DNA from: Pseudomonas sp. TCU-HL1
Lineage (GTDB): Bacteria > Pseudomonadota > Gammaproteobacteria > Pseudomonadales > Pseudomonadaceae
Assembly: GCF_001708505.1 (NCBI RefSeq)
Contig: NZ_CP015992.1
Location: 2,108,001-2,172,000, forward strand
Reading direction: 5' to 3'
DNA: 64,000 nt
The position numbers and the translations under genes were made by a program. Below are positions 1 to 8,158 of the stretch, in pieces; within the stretch, counting starts at the first letter, position 1; each line of letters starts with the position of its first letter. Below the pieces are notes generated by a model. That model searched no databases, had not been told where the DNA came from, and saw only the letters and a program-made list of their open reading frames with translations.

Positions 1-278
1 TGCTGGAAATCATCGAAACCCAGTGCCGAGCGCTGGAAGAACTCGGCGTTGGGCAGGCCCAGCGCTTCCTGGCGGGACAGGCGATTGACCCGTTCTGCGG
101 CGAGATTGAGGAAGCGCACCCGCGATTCGCCGTCGCAGAGGATGATGGCCTCGCTGAAGCTGTCGAGCAGCGCGTGCAGGGCCGGCGTTTCCAGTAGTGC
201 GGAGAGCACTTCGCTGCTGACGCTCACCGAGGAGCGCATGCCCATCTTCAGCGATGGCAGGAGGTTCTTGTCGATCAT
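1..278 (-). CDS. PAS-domain protein, N-terminal part (runs off the window)
   Basis: The first 92 codons of a gene reading leftwards are present; the rest lies beyond base 1. The ATG at 278 overlaps the stop of the upstream PAS gene as ATGA, so the two are translationally coupled. Residues about 25-80 look like the start of a PAS sensor domain (LLDSFSEAIILCDGESRVRF, then LNLAAERVNRLSRQEAL). A short variable N-terminus followed by PAS is common in sigma-54-dependent activators and in sensor regulators, but the output domain is not visible, so the class is unknown. It probably acts with its upstream partner in one cytoplasmic sensing system. Confidence 0.7.
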   Translation of the reverse strand, partial: MIDKNLLPSLKMGMRSSVSVSSEVLSALLETPALHALLDSFSEAIILCDGESRVRFLNLAAERVNRLSRQEALGLPNAEFFQRSALGFDDFQ

Positions 279-1408
279 GGATGCAACTCGCCGCTATGGC
301 GGATGCCGCGCTCGGTTGCACGCAGCACCGCGACCTTCCAGGCCACGCCTTCCTGCATGAGGATGCGCGAGCAATGGACGTTGAACAGTTGCGGCCGGCC
401 GCTCAGGTCGGGCAGCTGCAGGCTGTGCCAGGTGCGTTCGGGCAGCGACTGGTCCAGCAGGGCGTGGGCGATGCTGGTGCCCTGGGTGATGCCGAAGGTG
501 TTCTCGAAGGCAGCGTTGCGCCATTGCGGCTGGAGCTCTTCGTCGATCACCACCACCGCGTCCGGCACCGCGTCGAAGACCCGGCGCAGCGCATCGATGC
601 GTTGCTCGGCGTCGTGCTGCACGCGCAGCTCCTGGCTGACGTCGCGGATGCTGCCCCACATGCGCAGCAGGCGGCCGTTGTGGATGGCGGCGCGCACATC
701 GTTTTCCACGTAGGCGGGCGAACCATCGTGGCGGCGGTCCACCGAGAGGGCGCCGTCGACGCAGAAGCCGGTTTCCACCAGGCGCCGCACGAACTCTTCG
801 TTGGCCGGGCTGCGCGGCCAGTAGAGGCGCACCGGTTGCTGGTTGAAGTCGACGTCCGCCGGCATTTCGTAGACCTCCGCCATGGCGCGGTTGCACATGC
901 GCCAGTAGGAGCGGTTTTCGAACACCTGGCGGACGATCTCGTCGGGTGTCTGGGTCATGTCCACCGCCTCGGCGAACTCGATGCACCAGTAGGCCACCTT
1001 GGCGCTGTAGAGCATCTGGCTCATGACTTCGTTGGCGTTCTGCAACTCGTTCACCCGGCGGGTGAGGGCGCCGAGCGGCATCTTGATCAGGTGCAGGCGG
1101 GGTGTGGGCTCGGTGCGCCATTCCAGAATGCCGCTGGCCAGCATCGGCAGGAGCCCGCCACTGTGGCGGATCAGGGTGAGTTCCAGGTCCTGGATGCGTT
1201 CGTCGGCGGGCGGGTTGGCGAAAAGCAGATTCAGGGCGCGCACCGACTCGGCGGTGTAGATCTGTTCGATACCCAGCCCCAGGAGTTCATCCGGCGCATA
1301 ACCAAGCTGGTCGCTCAGGCTGGGCGAGATATGCAGCAGTTGGCCGCTGATCGAGAGCGTGGCGGAAAGCAGCAGGCCGCGTTCGGCCATCAGGTGTAGT
1401 GGGTCCAT
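275..1408 (-). CDS. Multi-PAS sensor protein without a visible output domain
   Basis: A 377-residue soluble protein. Start chosen at the ATG at 1408 (MDPLHLMAERG), because residues from upstream in-frame starts look like non-coding sequence. PAS-like segments lie at about residues 10-75 (GQLLHISPSLSDQLGYAPDE), 140-265 (a PAS/PAC with SPAYVENDVRAAI and WGSIRDVSQELR), and 275-350 (VFDAVPDAVVVIDEELQP). I see no kinase, GGDEF, HTH or transmembrane segment. It overlaps the next PAS gene by four bases (ATGA), which suggests that the output is carried by that partner. Signal and function are unknown. Confidence 0.65.
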   Translation of the reverse strand: MDPLHLMAERGLLLSATLSISGQLLHISPSLSDQLGYAPDELLGLGIEQIYTAESVRALNLLFANPPADERIQDLELTLIRHSGGLLPMLASGILEWRTEPTPRLHLIKMPLGALTRRVNELQNANEVMSQMLYSAKVAYWCIEFAEAVDMTQTPDEIVRQVFENRSYWRMCNRAMAEVYEMPADVDFNQQPVRLYWPRSPANEEFVRRLVETGFCVDGALSVDRRHDGSPAYVENDVRAAIHNGRLLRMWGSIRDVSQELRVQHDAEQRIDALRRVFDAVPDAVVVIDEELQPQWRNAAFENTFGITQGTSIAHALLDQSLPERTWHSLQLPDLSGRPQLFNVHCSRILMQEGVAWKVAVLRATERGIRHSGELHP

Positions 1409-1701
1409 GTCGATTCCAGGTGTTCTTGCGGGATTCGAACTTACGTCCGCACATTGCGTGCCAGCCGCCATGGACAGGTGGCGCGGGGCCTGCGGCCGAA
1501 CGCGGGGTGCGAGTGCTGCATTTTTACAGCGCTTCCCGGCAGGACCACAGCACCTCCGGTCGGCCGATGGAAGGCTGGGCTTCCCTGTCCGGCATTGCAC
1601 GCCGGCCGGCTCTTGAGTCACAGAGGCTTAGCCGATATCTTGAGGCGCCTAATCATTAGTCTGCTACCAAGTCCTTCCCCGGCAGACGACCCGGACCCCT
1701 G
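1409..1701. other. Divergent intergenic region between PAS genes and EamA gene
   Basis: About 290 bases separate two divergently transcribed starts. It must hold promoters for both, but I could not pick convincing -35/-10 pairs. No gene or RNA was recognised here. Confidence 0.4.
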
Positions 1702-2583
1702 ATGAGCTCCCAAAGTCCCTTGTCGCAACGCATCGACCAGCCGCTGAAAGGTATCGTGCTGGTCTGCCTGGCGACTTTCCTGTTCTCCAGCCACGACGCG
1801 ATTTCCAAGTACCTGTCGGCGTTCTACCCCATCGTGATGGTGGTCTGGGTGCGCTATCTGGTGCACACGCTGCTGATGGCGGGCTTCCTGCTGCCGCGTG
1901 AGGGGATGCGGGTGCTGCGCACCAAGCGGCCGCTGTTGCAGGTGGCGCGGGCGCTCTGCCTGATCGGGGTGAGCCTGCTGTTCACGACCGGCCTGCGCTA
2001 TATCCCGCTGGCCGAGGCGACCTCGGTAATCTTCCTCGCGCCGCTGTTGGTCACCCTGCTTTCGGTACCCCTGCTGCGCGAGCGGGTCTCCCGCGGGCAA
2101 TGGGGGGCGGTGCTGGTGGGCTTCGCCGGGGTGCTGCTGATCGTCCGTCCAGGTGGTTCGCTGTTCACCCCGGCCGTGCTCTACCCGCTGGCCGCCGCCG
2201 TTTGTTTTGCCTTCTATCAGTTGCTGACGCGCATCCTTGCCCGAACCGACAGTTCGGCCACCAGCAACTTCATCACCGGCCTGACCAACACGCTGCTGAT
2301 GAGCACTCTGGTGCCGTTCTTCTGGCACCTGCCGGACAACCTCGGCCACAGTTTGTTGATGCTCGCCCTGGGCACTTGCGGCATGGGCGGGCACATGCTG
2401 CTGACCCAGGCGTTCCGCCACGCTTCACCGCCGCTGCTGGCGCCCTTCGGCTATGGGCAGATCGTCTTTGCCGGCCTGCTCGGGCTGCTGCTGTTCAACC
2501 ATGCGCCGGACCAGGTCGGCCTGCTCGGCATCGCCATCATCGTGGGTAGCGGGCTGTTCATGGCCTACGCGCAGAAGCGCTAG
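1702..2583 (+). CDS. EamA/DMT-family inner-membrane transporter
   Basis: A 293-residue protein with about ten hydrophobic helices in two repeated EamA halves (about residues 17-145 and 160-290), the layout of drug/metabolite transporters. The glycine-rich TM ends (GFAGVLLIVRPG; IAIIVGSGLFMAYAQKR) are typical. The substrate cannot be predicted. It is transcribed away from the PAS genes, with 293 bases between the two starts. It runs convergently into the small SOS gene seven bases beyond its stop; an imperfect hairpin overlaps its stop codon (about 2577-2599) and may end transcription in both directions. Confidence 0.85.
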   Translation: MSSQSPLSQRIDQPLKGIVLVCLATFLFSSHDAISKYLSAFYPIVMVVWVRYLVHTLLMAGFLLPREGMRVLRTKRPLLQVARALCLIGVSLLFTTGLRYIPLAEATSVIFLAPLLVTLLSVPLLRERVSRGQWGAVLVGFAGVLLIVRPGGSLFTPAVLYPLAAAVCFAFYQLLTRILARTDSSATSNFITGLTNTLLMSTLVPFFWHLPDNLGHSLLMLALGTCGMGGHMLLTQAFRHASPPLLAPFGYGQIVFAGLLGLLLFNHAPDQVGLLGIAIIVGSGLFMAYAQKR

Positions 2584-2590
2584 CAGCCTG

Positions 2591-2902
2591 CTAGGCGCTT
2601 TCCACCTGGCGCGAGTCCACATAGTCCTTCAACCACCTGAGTACCTGTACCGGTTCCCAGCGGGACGGATCGAACAGGGCATAGGCCTGGCCCTGGTAGC
2701 CCACCACATCCAGTTGCCGGTGATAGCCGGCACGCTGGAACAGCGCCTCGATCTCCGCCAGACAGGTGTTGAAGTGGAGGCGGCCGAAGGGCGTCTTGCC
2801 GTCGGTGACCAGACCTTCCAGGCGCAACTCCTCCACGGCCTCGCGGATTTCTTCCGGGGCCATGCGGCTCACGGTGTATTTCAACTGGCGTACATCCAGC
2901 AT
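2591..2902 (-). CDS. Small SOS-associated protein of unknown function
   Basis: A 103-residue soluble protein beginning MLDVRQLKYTVSRMAPEEIR. The start at 2902 is chosen because a GAGG-type ribosome site precedes it and the protein-like sequence begins there. It is rich in charged helices (EEIREAVEELRLEGL) followed by a compact segment ending VLRWLKDYVDSRQ. I recognise no catalytic motif. It lies 20 bases downstream of a 46-codon ORF that follows a perfect LexA box, so the two likely form a DNA-damage-inducible operon. I infer DNA-damage regulation from the box only; the function is unknown. Confidence 0.7.
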   Translation of the reverse strand: MLDVRQLKYTVSRMAPEEIREAVEELRLEGLVTDGKTPFGRLHFNTCLAEIEALFQRAGYHRQLDVVGYQGQAYALFDPSRWEPVQVLRWLKDYVDSRQVESA

Positions 2903-2922
2903 CGGGGTGTCCTCGGGCGGAA

Positions 2923-3063
2923 TCAGTGCAGTCGCCGAGTGGCGAGCAAGGGCTGTACCTGGCCGGGGGGCGGGAAGGGCAGCGGTAACTGATAAGGCAG
3001 CGGTGCGTTGGTTGGAACGGGTTGCTCGGGTATCGGCAAGCGGATCGGGGCTGATACAGGCAT
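2923..3063 (-). CDS. Proline-rich microprotein (46 aa) directly behind a LexA box
   Basis: The ORF begins with ATG at 3063, 18 bases from the edge of the LexA box, with an AGGA ribosome site upstream. The 46 residues (starting MPVSAPIRLPIPEQP, ending LLATRRLH) are strikingly rich in proline and leucine and contain PLPYQLPLPFPPPGQV. No membrane helix or enzyme motif is visible. Its position as first gene of an SOS unit, and the fact that the next gene begins 20 bases beyond its stop, support a real cistron; it could instead be a leader peptide. No family was recognised. Confidence 0.5.
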   Translation of the reverse strand: MPVSAPIRLPIPEQPVPTNAPLPYQLPLPFPPPGQVQPLLATRRLH

Positions 3064-3081
3064 AGGACTTTTCCTGGATTA

Positions 3082-3097
3082 CTGTATATTTATACAG
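3082..3097. promoter_or_regulatory. LexA (SOS) box
   Basis: CTGTATATTTATACAG is a perfect CTGT-N8-ACAG LexA operator with an AT-rich centre. It sits 18 bases upstream of the microprotein start at 3063 (minus strand) and 94 bases upstream of endA (plus strand). Its closeness to the minus-strand start makes that unit the main target; endA could also respond. Confidence 0.85.
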
Positions 3098-3191
3098 ATA
3101 GCAGTTGCCGCGGTCTGATGGCAACCAAACCAAAGGAAAAATCTGTTGTCAGTCATTTCCCACTGACGCAGTACCGAGAACAAGAATCCTG

Positions 3192-3881
3192 ATGATCCGC
3201 TCTATCCTGCTGTTTTCCCTGTTATTTTCCGCCGCCACCGAAGCCGCAGCCCCACGTACCTTCAACGAAGCCAAGAAGGTCGCCTGGAAGCTCTACGCCA
3301 CTCACCCGGTGGAGTTCTATTGCGGCTGCCGCTACCAGGGCAATCGTGTGGACCTGAAGAGTTGTGGCTATGTGCCGAGAAAGACACCTCAACGGGCCCA
3401 GCGCATCGAGTGGGAGCACATCGTGCCAGCCTGGGTGATCGGCCATCAGCGTCAGTGCTGGCAGAAAGGGGGGCGCAAGAGTTGCACCGAGAACGATCCG
3501 ACCTACCAGCGCGCCGAGGCCGACCTGCATAACCTGGTGCCGAGCATCGGCGAGGTGAACGGCGACCGCAGCAACTACAGCTTCGCCTGGCTGCCGCAGA
3601 AGCCGAGCCAATACGGCGCTTGCCCGATGGTGGTGGACTTCAAGGCACGCAAGGCGATGCCGCGGCAGCAAATTCGCGGGATGATCGCGCGCACCTACTT
3701 CTACATGAGTGATCGCTACGGTCTGCGTATCTCCAGCCAGGACCGCAAGCTCTACAACGCCTGGAATCGCCAATACCCGGTGGAAGCCTGGGAGCGTAAC
3801 CGCAACCAGCGCGTGGCTTGTGTGATGGGCTATGGCAACCCGTTCGTGGGCAAGGTGGATATGGGTGTTTGCCGGCGATAG
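3192..3881 (+). CDS. endA: Periplasmic endonuclease I (DNase)
   Basis: A 229-residue member of the EndA/NucM family, which cuts double-stranded DNA in the periplasm or outside the cell. An N-terminal signal peptide (MIRSILLFSLLFSAATEAAA) gives export, so the ATG at 3192 is chosen over earlier in-frame starts. The His-Me finger nuclease core is clear: EWEHIVPAW near residue 75 and DLHNLVPSIGEVNGDRSN near residue 115. Several cysteines (CGCRY, QCWQKGG, SCTEN, GACPMV, VCRR) fit disulfides in an exported protein. It is monocistronic, and a LexA box lies in the divergent upstream region. Confidence 0.93.
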   Translation: MIRSILLFSLLFSAATEAAAPRTFNEAKKVAWKLYATHPVEFYCGCRYQGNRVDLKSCGYVPRKTPQRAQRIEWEHIVPAWVIGHQRQCWQKGGRKSCTENDPTYQRAEADLHNLVPSIGEVNGDRSNYSFAWLPQKPSQYGACPMVVDFKARKAMPRQQIRGMIARTYFYMSDRYGLRISSQDRKLYNAWNRQYPVEAWERNRNQRVACVMGYGNPFVGKVDMGVCRR

Positions 3882-3892
3882 TGCCAACGCCT

Positions 3893-3960
3893 TTTGCGAA
3901 TGAATTCGCACCCACACGGGCAGGCCTTCAGCTCACTTGGCGATTGATTCGCCCCTACAG
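3893..3960. repeat. Pair of REP-like palindromes (REPIN-type)
   Basis: Two inverted palindromic units lie between the convergent endA and helicase genes: GCGAATGAATTCGCACCCAC at the left, and GGCGATTGATTCGCCCCTAC, head to head with it, at the right. The GCGAAT...ATTCGC core and the flanking GTAGGGG match the style of extragenic palindromic repeats spread in many Pseudomonas genomes. The right unit overlaps the helicase stop codon. The hairpins may also stop transcription. Confidence 0.65.
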
Positions 3961-6204
3961 GTGATCGATGGCCCACCAGGAAGGCAGGAGCCGCTGCACC
4001 TCCGGCCGCGCAAAGCGGTCGTCGATCAGGTGCACCACGCCCCTGTCCTCGGTCGAGCGGATGACCCGCCCGGCTGCCTGCACCACTTTCTGCAAACCCG
4101 GATAGAGATAGGCGTAGTCGTAGCCGGCGCCGAACTGCGCGGCCATACGTTGCTTTAGTTGCTCGTTGATGGGGTTCAGCTGCGGCAGGCCAAGGGTGGC
4201 GACGAAGGCGCCGATCAGCCGCTCGCCGGGCAGGTCGATGCCTTCACCGAATGCACCACCCAGTACAGCGAAGCCGATGCCCTGGCCACCGACTTCGAAG
4301 CGCTGGATGAACGCCTGGCGCTCGGCTTCATCCATCTGCCGTGCCTGCAGCCAGATGGGCACCTGCGGATGTTCGCGGGCGAACAGGCTGGCGACTTGCT
4401 GCAGGTAGTCATAGCTGCTGAAGAAGGCGAGGTAGTTACCGGGACGTTCTGCGAACTGCCGGGCCATCAGCCGTGCGATGGGAGTGAGCGATGCGTTGCG
4501 GTGCTGGTAGCGTGTTGAGACGTCGGTGGCTATCTGCACCCGGAGCTGTTCGGCGCTGAAAGGGGAGTCCACTTCCAGCCAGGGTGTATTGGCGGCCAGT
4601 CCCAGCAGGTCGCTGTAATAGCGGCGCGGGTTGAGGGTGGCCGAGAACAGCACGGTGGAATGGCTGGCGGCGAACCGTGGACCCACGAATGGCGCGGGTA
4701 CCAGATTGCGCAGGCATAGACGCGACAGGCTGCTTCCACTTTTGCCGGGGCGCTTGCTGAGGTCGAACAGCGAATGGCTGTCGAACTGCTCGGCCATGCG
4801 ACCGAATTGCATGGCTTCGAAGTAGAACTCCTGCAGGGCGGTATCCACGGCGGTGGGGTTGTCGGTGAGGTAGTCGGTAATCGCGGTTACCGCCCCTTGA
4901 AGGGCATTGAGCAGCTTGGTCGGAGGTGCGTCATAGGCGCGGTAGTCCTCGGCCTGTTCCTTGTTCAGTTCGCTCCAGGCACGGCCGACCCGTTCCAGGG
5001 ATTTTTTCAGCGTGGCCGGCGCAGTCTTGCGCAGGGCCTTTAGGCTGAGCTGGTCGAGCTCGGCCGAGTACATCTTGCGCGCCCGTTCCACCAGGTTGTG
5101 GGCTTCGTCCACCAGCACGGCGACGCGCCACTGATTGGTGTTGGTCAGACTGTGGAGCAGGGCGCTGGAGTCGAAGTAGTAGTTGTAGTCGCCCACCACC
5201 ACGTCGCTCCAGCGGGCCATCTCCTGGGCCAGGTAATAGGGGCATACCTGATGGGCGAGTGCGATTTCACGAAGGGTTTTGCGGTCCAGCCAGCGGCGTT
5301 CCGCTGCCGCCTTGCGCGCGGCAGGCAGGCGGTCGTAGAAGCTTCGGGCGAGGGGGCAGGATTCACCGTGACAGGCATTTTCCGGGTGCTCGCAGGCCTT
5401 GTCGCGGGCGACCAGTTCGAGCACGCGCAGGGGCTCGGCATCGATCTGCTGCAGGGCGTCGAGCGCCAGTTGGCGGCCAGGTGTTTTCGCCGCGAGGAAG
5501 AAGACCTTGTCCAGCGCCTGGCGCGGAACCGCCTTGAGCAAGGGGAACAGGGTGCCCAGGGTCTTGCCGATCCCGGTGGGCGCCTGAGCCATCAGGCAGC
5601 AGCCGGTGCTGGCCGCCTTGTAGACCGCTTCGGCGAGCTGGCGCTGGCCGTGGCGGAATCCGGCATGGGGGAAGGCGAGGGCTTCAAGGGCTCCGTTGCG
5701 CGCTGCTGCGTGGGCGACTTCCTGTTTGGCCCAGGCGATGAATCGCTGGCATTGGGTTTCGAAGAACCGGCGCAGGTCATCGGCCTTGTGGCGCTCGATG
5801 AGGAGAGTTTCCTTCTGGCTGCCGACATCGAAATAAACCAGCGCCAGTTCGATTTCCGGTAGCGACTGCTGCTGGCAGAGCAGCCAGCCGTAGACCTTCA
5901 CCTGGGCCCAGTGCAGGTGCCGGTGGTTGTCCGGCATGCGCTGAAGATCGCCGCGATAGGTCTTCACTTCTTCCAGACGGTTCAGCACCGGGTCGTATCC
6001 GTCGGCGCGGCCGCGTACCCGCAGCGGGCCGAATTCGCCAACCAGCACCACTTCCGTCTGGTAGCTCTCGCCGCGACGGCTGGCCACCAGTGCGTGGCCG
6101 GCCATGCCTTCCTGTGCAGTGGGCGCAGGGGTGAAGCGCAGGTCGAGGTCGCCCGTCTTGGCGGTGAACTCGCAGAGCGCGCGTACGGCGACGGTGTAGC
6201 CCAT
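3955..6204 (-). CDS. DinG/XPD-like SF2 DNA helicase with N-terminal PD-(D/E)XK-like domain
   Basis: A 749-residue protein. Residues 60-110 carry a RecB/Cas4-type nuclease-like motif set (GRADGYD, then EEVKTYRG, then QVKVYGWLL). The helicase follows: Walker A QAPTGIGKT near 207-215, Fe-S cluster cysteines near 270-283 (CEHPENACHGESC) and 318 (VCPYY), DEAH box (LVDEAHNL) near 365, and motif VI QAAGRVIRS near the C-terminus. It should unwind DNA during repair. The start (ATG 6204) lies one base after the VRR-NUC stop, so the two are co-transcribed from a LexA-box promoter. A homologous pair in P. aeruginosa (PA1044-PA1045) is reported as SOS-induced. Confidence 0.88.
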   Translation of the reverse strand: MGYTVAVRALCEFTAKTGDLDLRFTPAPTAQEGMAGHALVASRRGESYQTEVVLVGEFGPLRVRGRADGYDPVLNRLEEVKTYRGDLQRMPDNHRHLHWAQVKVYGWLLCQQQSLPEIELALVYFDVGSQKETLLIERHKADDLRRFFETQCQRFIAWAKQEVAHAAARNGALEALAFPHAGFRHGQRQLAEAVYKAASTGCCLMAQAPTGIGKTLGTLFPLLKAVPRQALDKVFFLAAKTPGRQLALDALQQIDAEPLRVLELVARDKACEHPENACHGESCPLARSFYDRLPAARKAAAERRWLDRKTLREIALAHQVCPYYLAQEMARWSDVVVGDYNYYFDSSALLHSLTNTNQWRVAVLVDEAHNLVERARKMYSAELDQLSLKALRKTAPATLKKSLERVGRAWSELNKEQAEDYRAYDAPPTKLLNALQGAVTAITDYLTDNPTAVDTALQEFYFEAMQFGRMAEQFDSHSLFDLSKRPGKSGSSLSRLCLRNLVPAPFVGPRFAASHSTVLFSATLNPRRYYSDLLGLAANTPWLEVDSPFSAEQLRVQIATDVSTRYQHRNASLTPIARLMARQFAERPGNYLAFFSSYDYLQQVASLFAREHPQVPIWLQARQMDEAERQAFIQRFEVGGQGIGFAVLGGAFGEGIDLPGERLIGAFVATLGLPQLNPINEQLKQRMAAQFGAGYDYAYLYPGLQKVVQAAGRVIRSTEDRGVVHLIDDRFARPEVQRLLPSWWAIDHL

Positions 6205-6205
6205 G

Positions 6206-7837
6206 TCAGGTGTCCGCCCATTGCACGTAGCAGACTTCCACGGGAATGTCGTGCTGGGCACAGAACTCCAGCCAGCGCAGTTGGTTGTCCTGGAGGCGGT
6301 CACCGGGACCCTTCACCTCGATCAGGCGGTAACGACGCTCGGCTGGCCAGAACTGGATCAGGTCCGGCAGGCCGGAGCGGTTGGACTTGATGTCGGCGAG
6401 GATGCGCTGGAAGCAGGCTTTGAGCTGTGTCGCCGGCAGGCAGGCCAGCGCCCGGTCGAGCAGGGCTTCGTCCAGGTTGCCCCAGTAGACGAAGGGCGAC
6501 AGCAGCCCTTGTTTGGCGGCGAAGGTCCGGCGAATGCTGGTCAGGTAGTCGGCACTGTCCAGTTGCGCCAGGCAGGCGTCGAACAGTTCGGTGCGGCGAG
6601 CATGGAAATCGGGGCTGAGCAGGTCCGCCGGGCCATTGTGGAAGGGATGGAAGAAGGCACCGGGCAGGGCCGCGAAGATGGCATCCCAGCACAGCAGGCC
6701 GAACAGCGAGTTCAGCAGGGTGTTCTCCACGTAATGCACGGGCGCGTCGTCTTCGTGGAAGTGCTGCAGCACAGCGTGCTCCACTGACAACGGTTCCGGG
6801 GGCTGGGGTAGCACAAGATCGATGCGTTGCACCGATGCACGGCCGGCTGGCGGCTCCTTGGGCAGGCCCAGCTTTCGCCGCAGGCGCGGCAGGATGCGGA
6901 TCAGGTGTTGCTGCTCTTCCTCGCTCTCGGGCGCTGCGTTGGCGAGTTGCGCAAGGTCGAAGGCATCGTCATGGGCGTCCAGGCGTTCTAGCACGCGAAT
7001 GCGTCGGACCCGCGCCCCCGGGTAGCCGCACAGGCCATACAGGCCAAGCGCGGCTTCCAGTAGTTCGCAGCGTTCGCAGTGCTGGCCAACCTGGAACAGC
7101 AGTTTGCGACGACGCGCATCCAGCCACGGGTTGGCGTGGGGTTCGACGGGAAGTTCGGGCAGTAACTGCTCAAGTGCCTCGCCCGCCTCGAAGCGCTCCC
7201 GCCAACGGTGCAGGCGCAGGTAGTAGTCGAGGTCGGCACGCTCGCGGAAGCCCCTTGCCGAGGTATCGATCTCCACCTTTTCGTACTGGTAGATGCCGAG
7301 GTCGGCGAGGACGAATTCGGACCAGTCCTGGTAGAGGTTGCCGAAGAACATCAGCCGCAGGCGATCGCAGATGTCCATCAGGCCGAGGGCATAGACGCAA
7401 TCGCTACTGGCCGGAAACCAGTCCGCAAAGGTGCGGCGACCATCGTATTCGGCAAGGAGGTTCTCCAGGCGCTCCGCCTTGCGTCCTGGTGCCTTGCCGA
7501 AGCAGGCATCCACTTCGCCCAGCGTGAGCAGGCCGAACAGCTGCGCCAGGTCCAGTTCCGCCGCTGCATCCACCCAGCCGAGCGCCAGCAGCGGAACAGC
7601 CGCATCGCGGGTATCGCCGATCTCCGGGTAGTTCAGCTTGCTCGCACGAAACAGCGTGCCCTTGCGCATCACCATGCGAACCAGCAGCGCCTGGGAGGCG
7701 CGGGGCAGGGCGCGGAAGTCCTCGATGAATGCCTGCTCGTCGCCGTCGAGCAGGTCGTGATAACGCTCGCTGATCCAGTCCAGCAGGGTGTGGAAGTTGT
7801 GCAGGTAATAGAAGGGATCGTCGAGGGCGGCAGGCAT
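6206..7837 (-). CDS. VRR-NUC (FAN1-like) nuclease
   Basis: A 543-residue protein. The C-terminal 60 residues are a VRR-NUC domain: GLPDLI near residues 490-495 and the catalytic LIEVKGPGDRLQDNQ near 505-520, giving the D...ExK pattern of structure-specific endonucleases. The N-terminal 400 residues are helical and resemble the bacterial FAN1-type SAP/TPR region. FAN1 enzymes incise flaps at interstrand cross-links; a similar role is inferred here. It is the first gene of the SOS unit, 27 bases from the LexA box, and the helicase follows almost without spacing. Confidence 0.88.
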   Translation of the reverse strand: MPAALDDPFYYLHNFHTLLDWISERYHDLLDGDEQAFIEDFRALPRASQALLVRMVMRKGTLFRASKLNYPEIGDTRDAAVPLLALGWVDAAAELDLAQLFGLLTLGEVDACFGKAPGRKAERLENLLAEYDGRRTFADWFPASSDCVYALGLMDICDRLRLMFFGNLYQDWSEFVLADLGIYQYEKVEIDTSARGFRERADLDYYLRLHRWRERFEAGEALEQLLPELPVEPHANPWLDARRRKLLFQVGQHCERCELLEAALGLYGLCGYPGARVRRIRVLERLDAHDDAFDLAQLANAAPESEEEQQHLIRILPRLRRKLGLPKEPPAGRASVQRIDLVLPQPPEPLSVEHAVLQHFHEDDAPVHYVENTLLNSLFGLLCWDAIFAALPGAFFHPFHNGPADLLSPDFHARRTELFDACLAQLDSADYLTSIRRTFAAKQGLLSPFVYWGNLDEALLDRALACLPATQLKACFQRILADIKSNRSGLPDLIQFWPAERRYRLIEVKGPGDRLQDNQLRWLEFCAQHDIPVEVCYVQWADT

Positions 7838-7864
7838 GGCGGGAGAAGGCAGACCAGTCTTTTA

Positions 7865-7880
7865 CTGTGGATATATACAG
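7865..7880. promoter_or_regulatory. LexA (SOS) box upstream of the nuclease-helicase operon
   Basis: CTGTGGATATATACAG is a perfect CTGT-N8-ACAG LexA operator, 28 bases upstream of the VRR-NUC start on the minus strand. The divergent monooxygenase operon starts about 280 bases away on the other side, so that operon is a less likely target. Confidence 0.88.
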
Positions 7881-8158
7881 ATATCAGGCACGGCGGGGGC
7901 GCGGCAAATGCATTTCGATCAGTGGGTCTGCGGGCGCCAAGACGCTATTTATTTTGTCGCGCCTGAAACTAAAAAACCTATATCCAAAGCCTTTTGGCGC
8001 GCGGGCCCAGCGCTTTTCGTGCTGGTAGCTTTTTCCTAGCCAGCGACTACAAAAATCATAATTTCGCGAATGTCTCGCTCTGAACAGAATGCGGCCAACA
8101 CCCCAACAGATAGCCGCATCAGCAGAACAAGAATGATCAGAGTCAGAGGAGGCAAGCG
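7881..8158. other. Intergenic region upstream of the monooxygenase operon
   Basis: About 280 bases, partly AT-rich (for example the run of A around 7968-7980), between the LexA box and the next operon. It presumably contains the promoter of the monooxygenase operon; a GAGGAGG ribosome site lies at its end. No gene was recognised. Confidence 0.4.

Noticed and set aside
254..1399. Plus-strand frame of 381 codons over the PAS gene
   Set aside because: It is antisense to a PAS protein with recognisable motifs and shows the low-complexity Ala/Val/His-rich composition of shadow frames.
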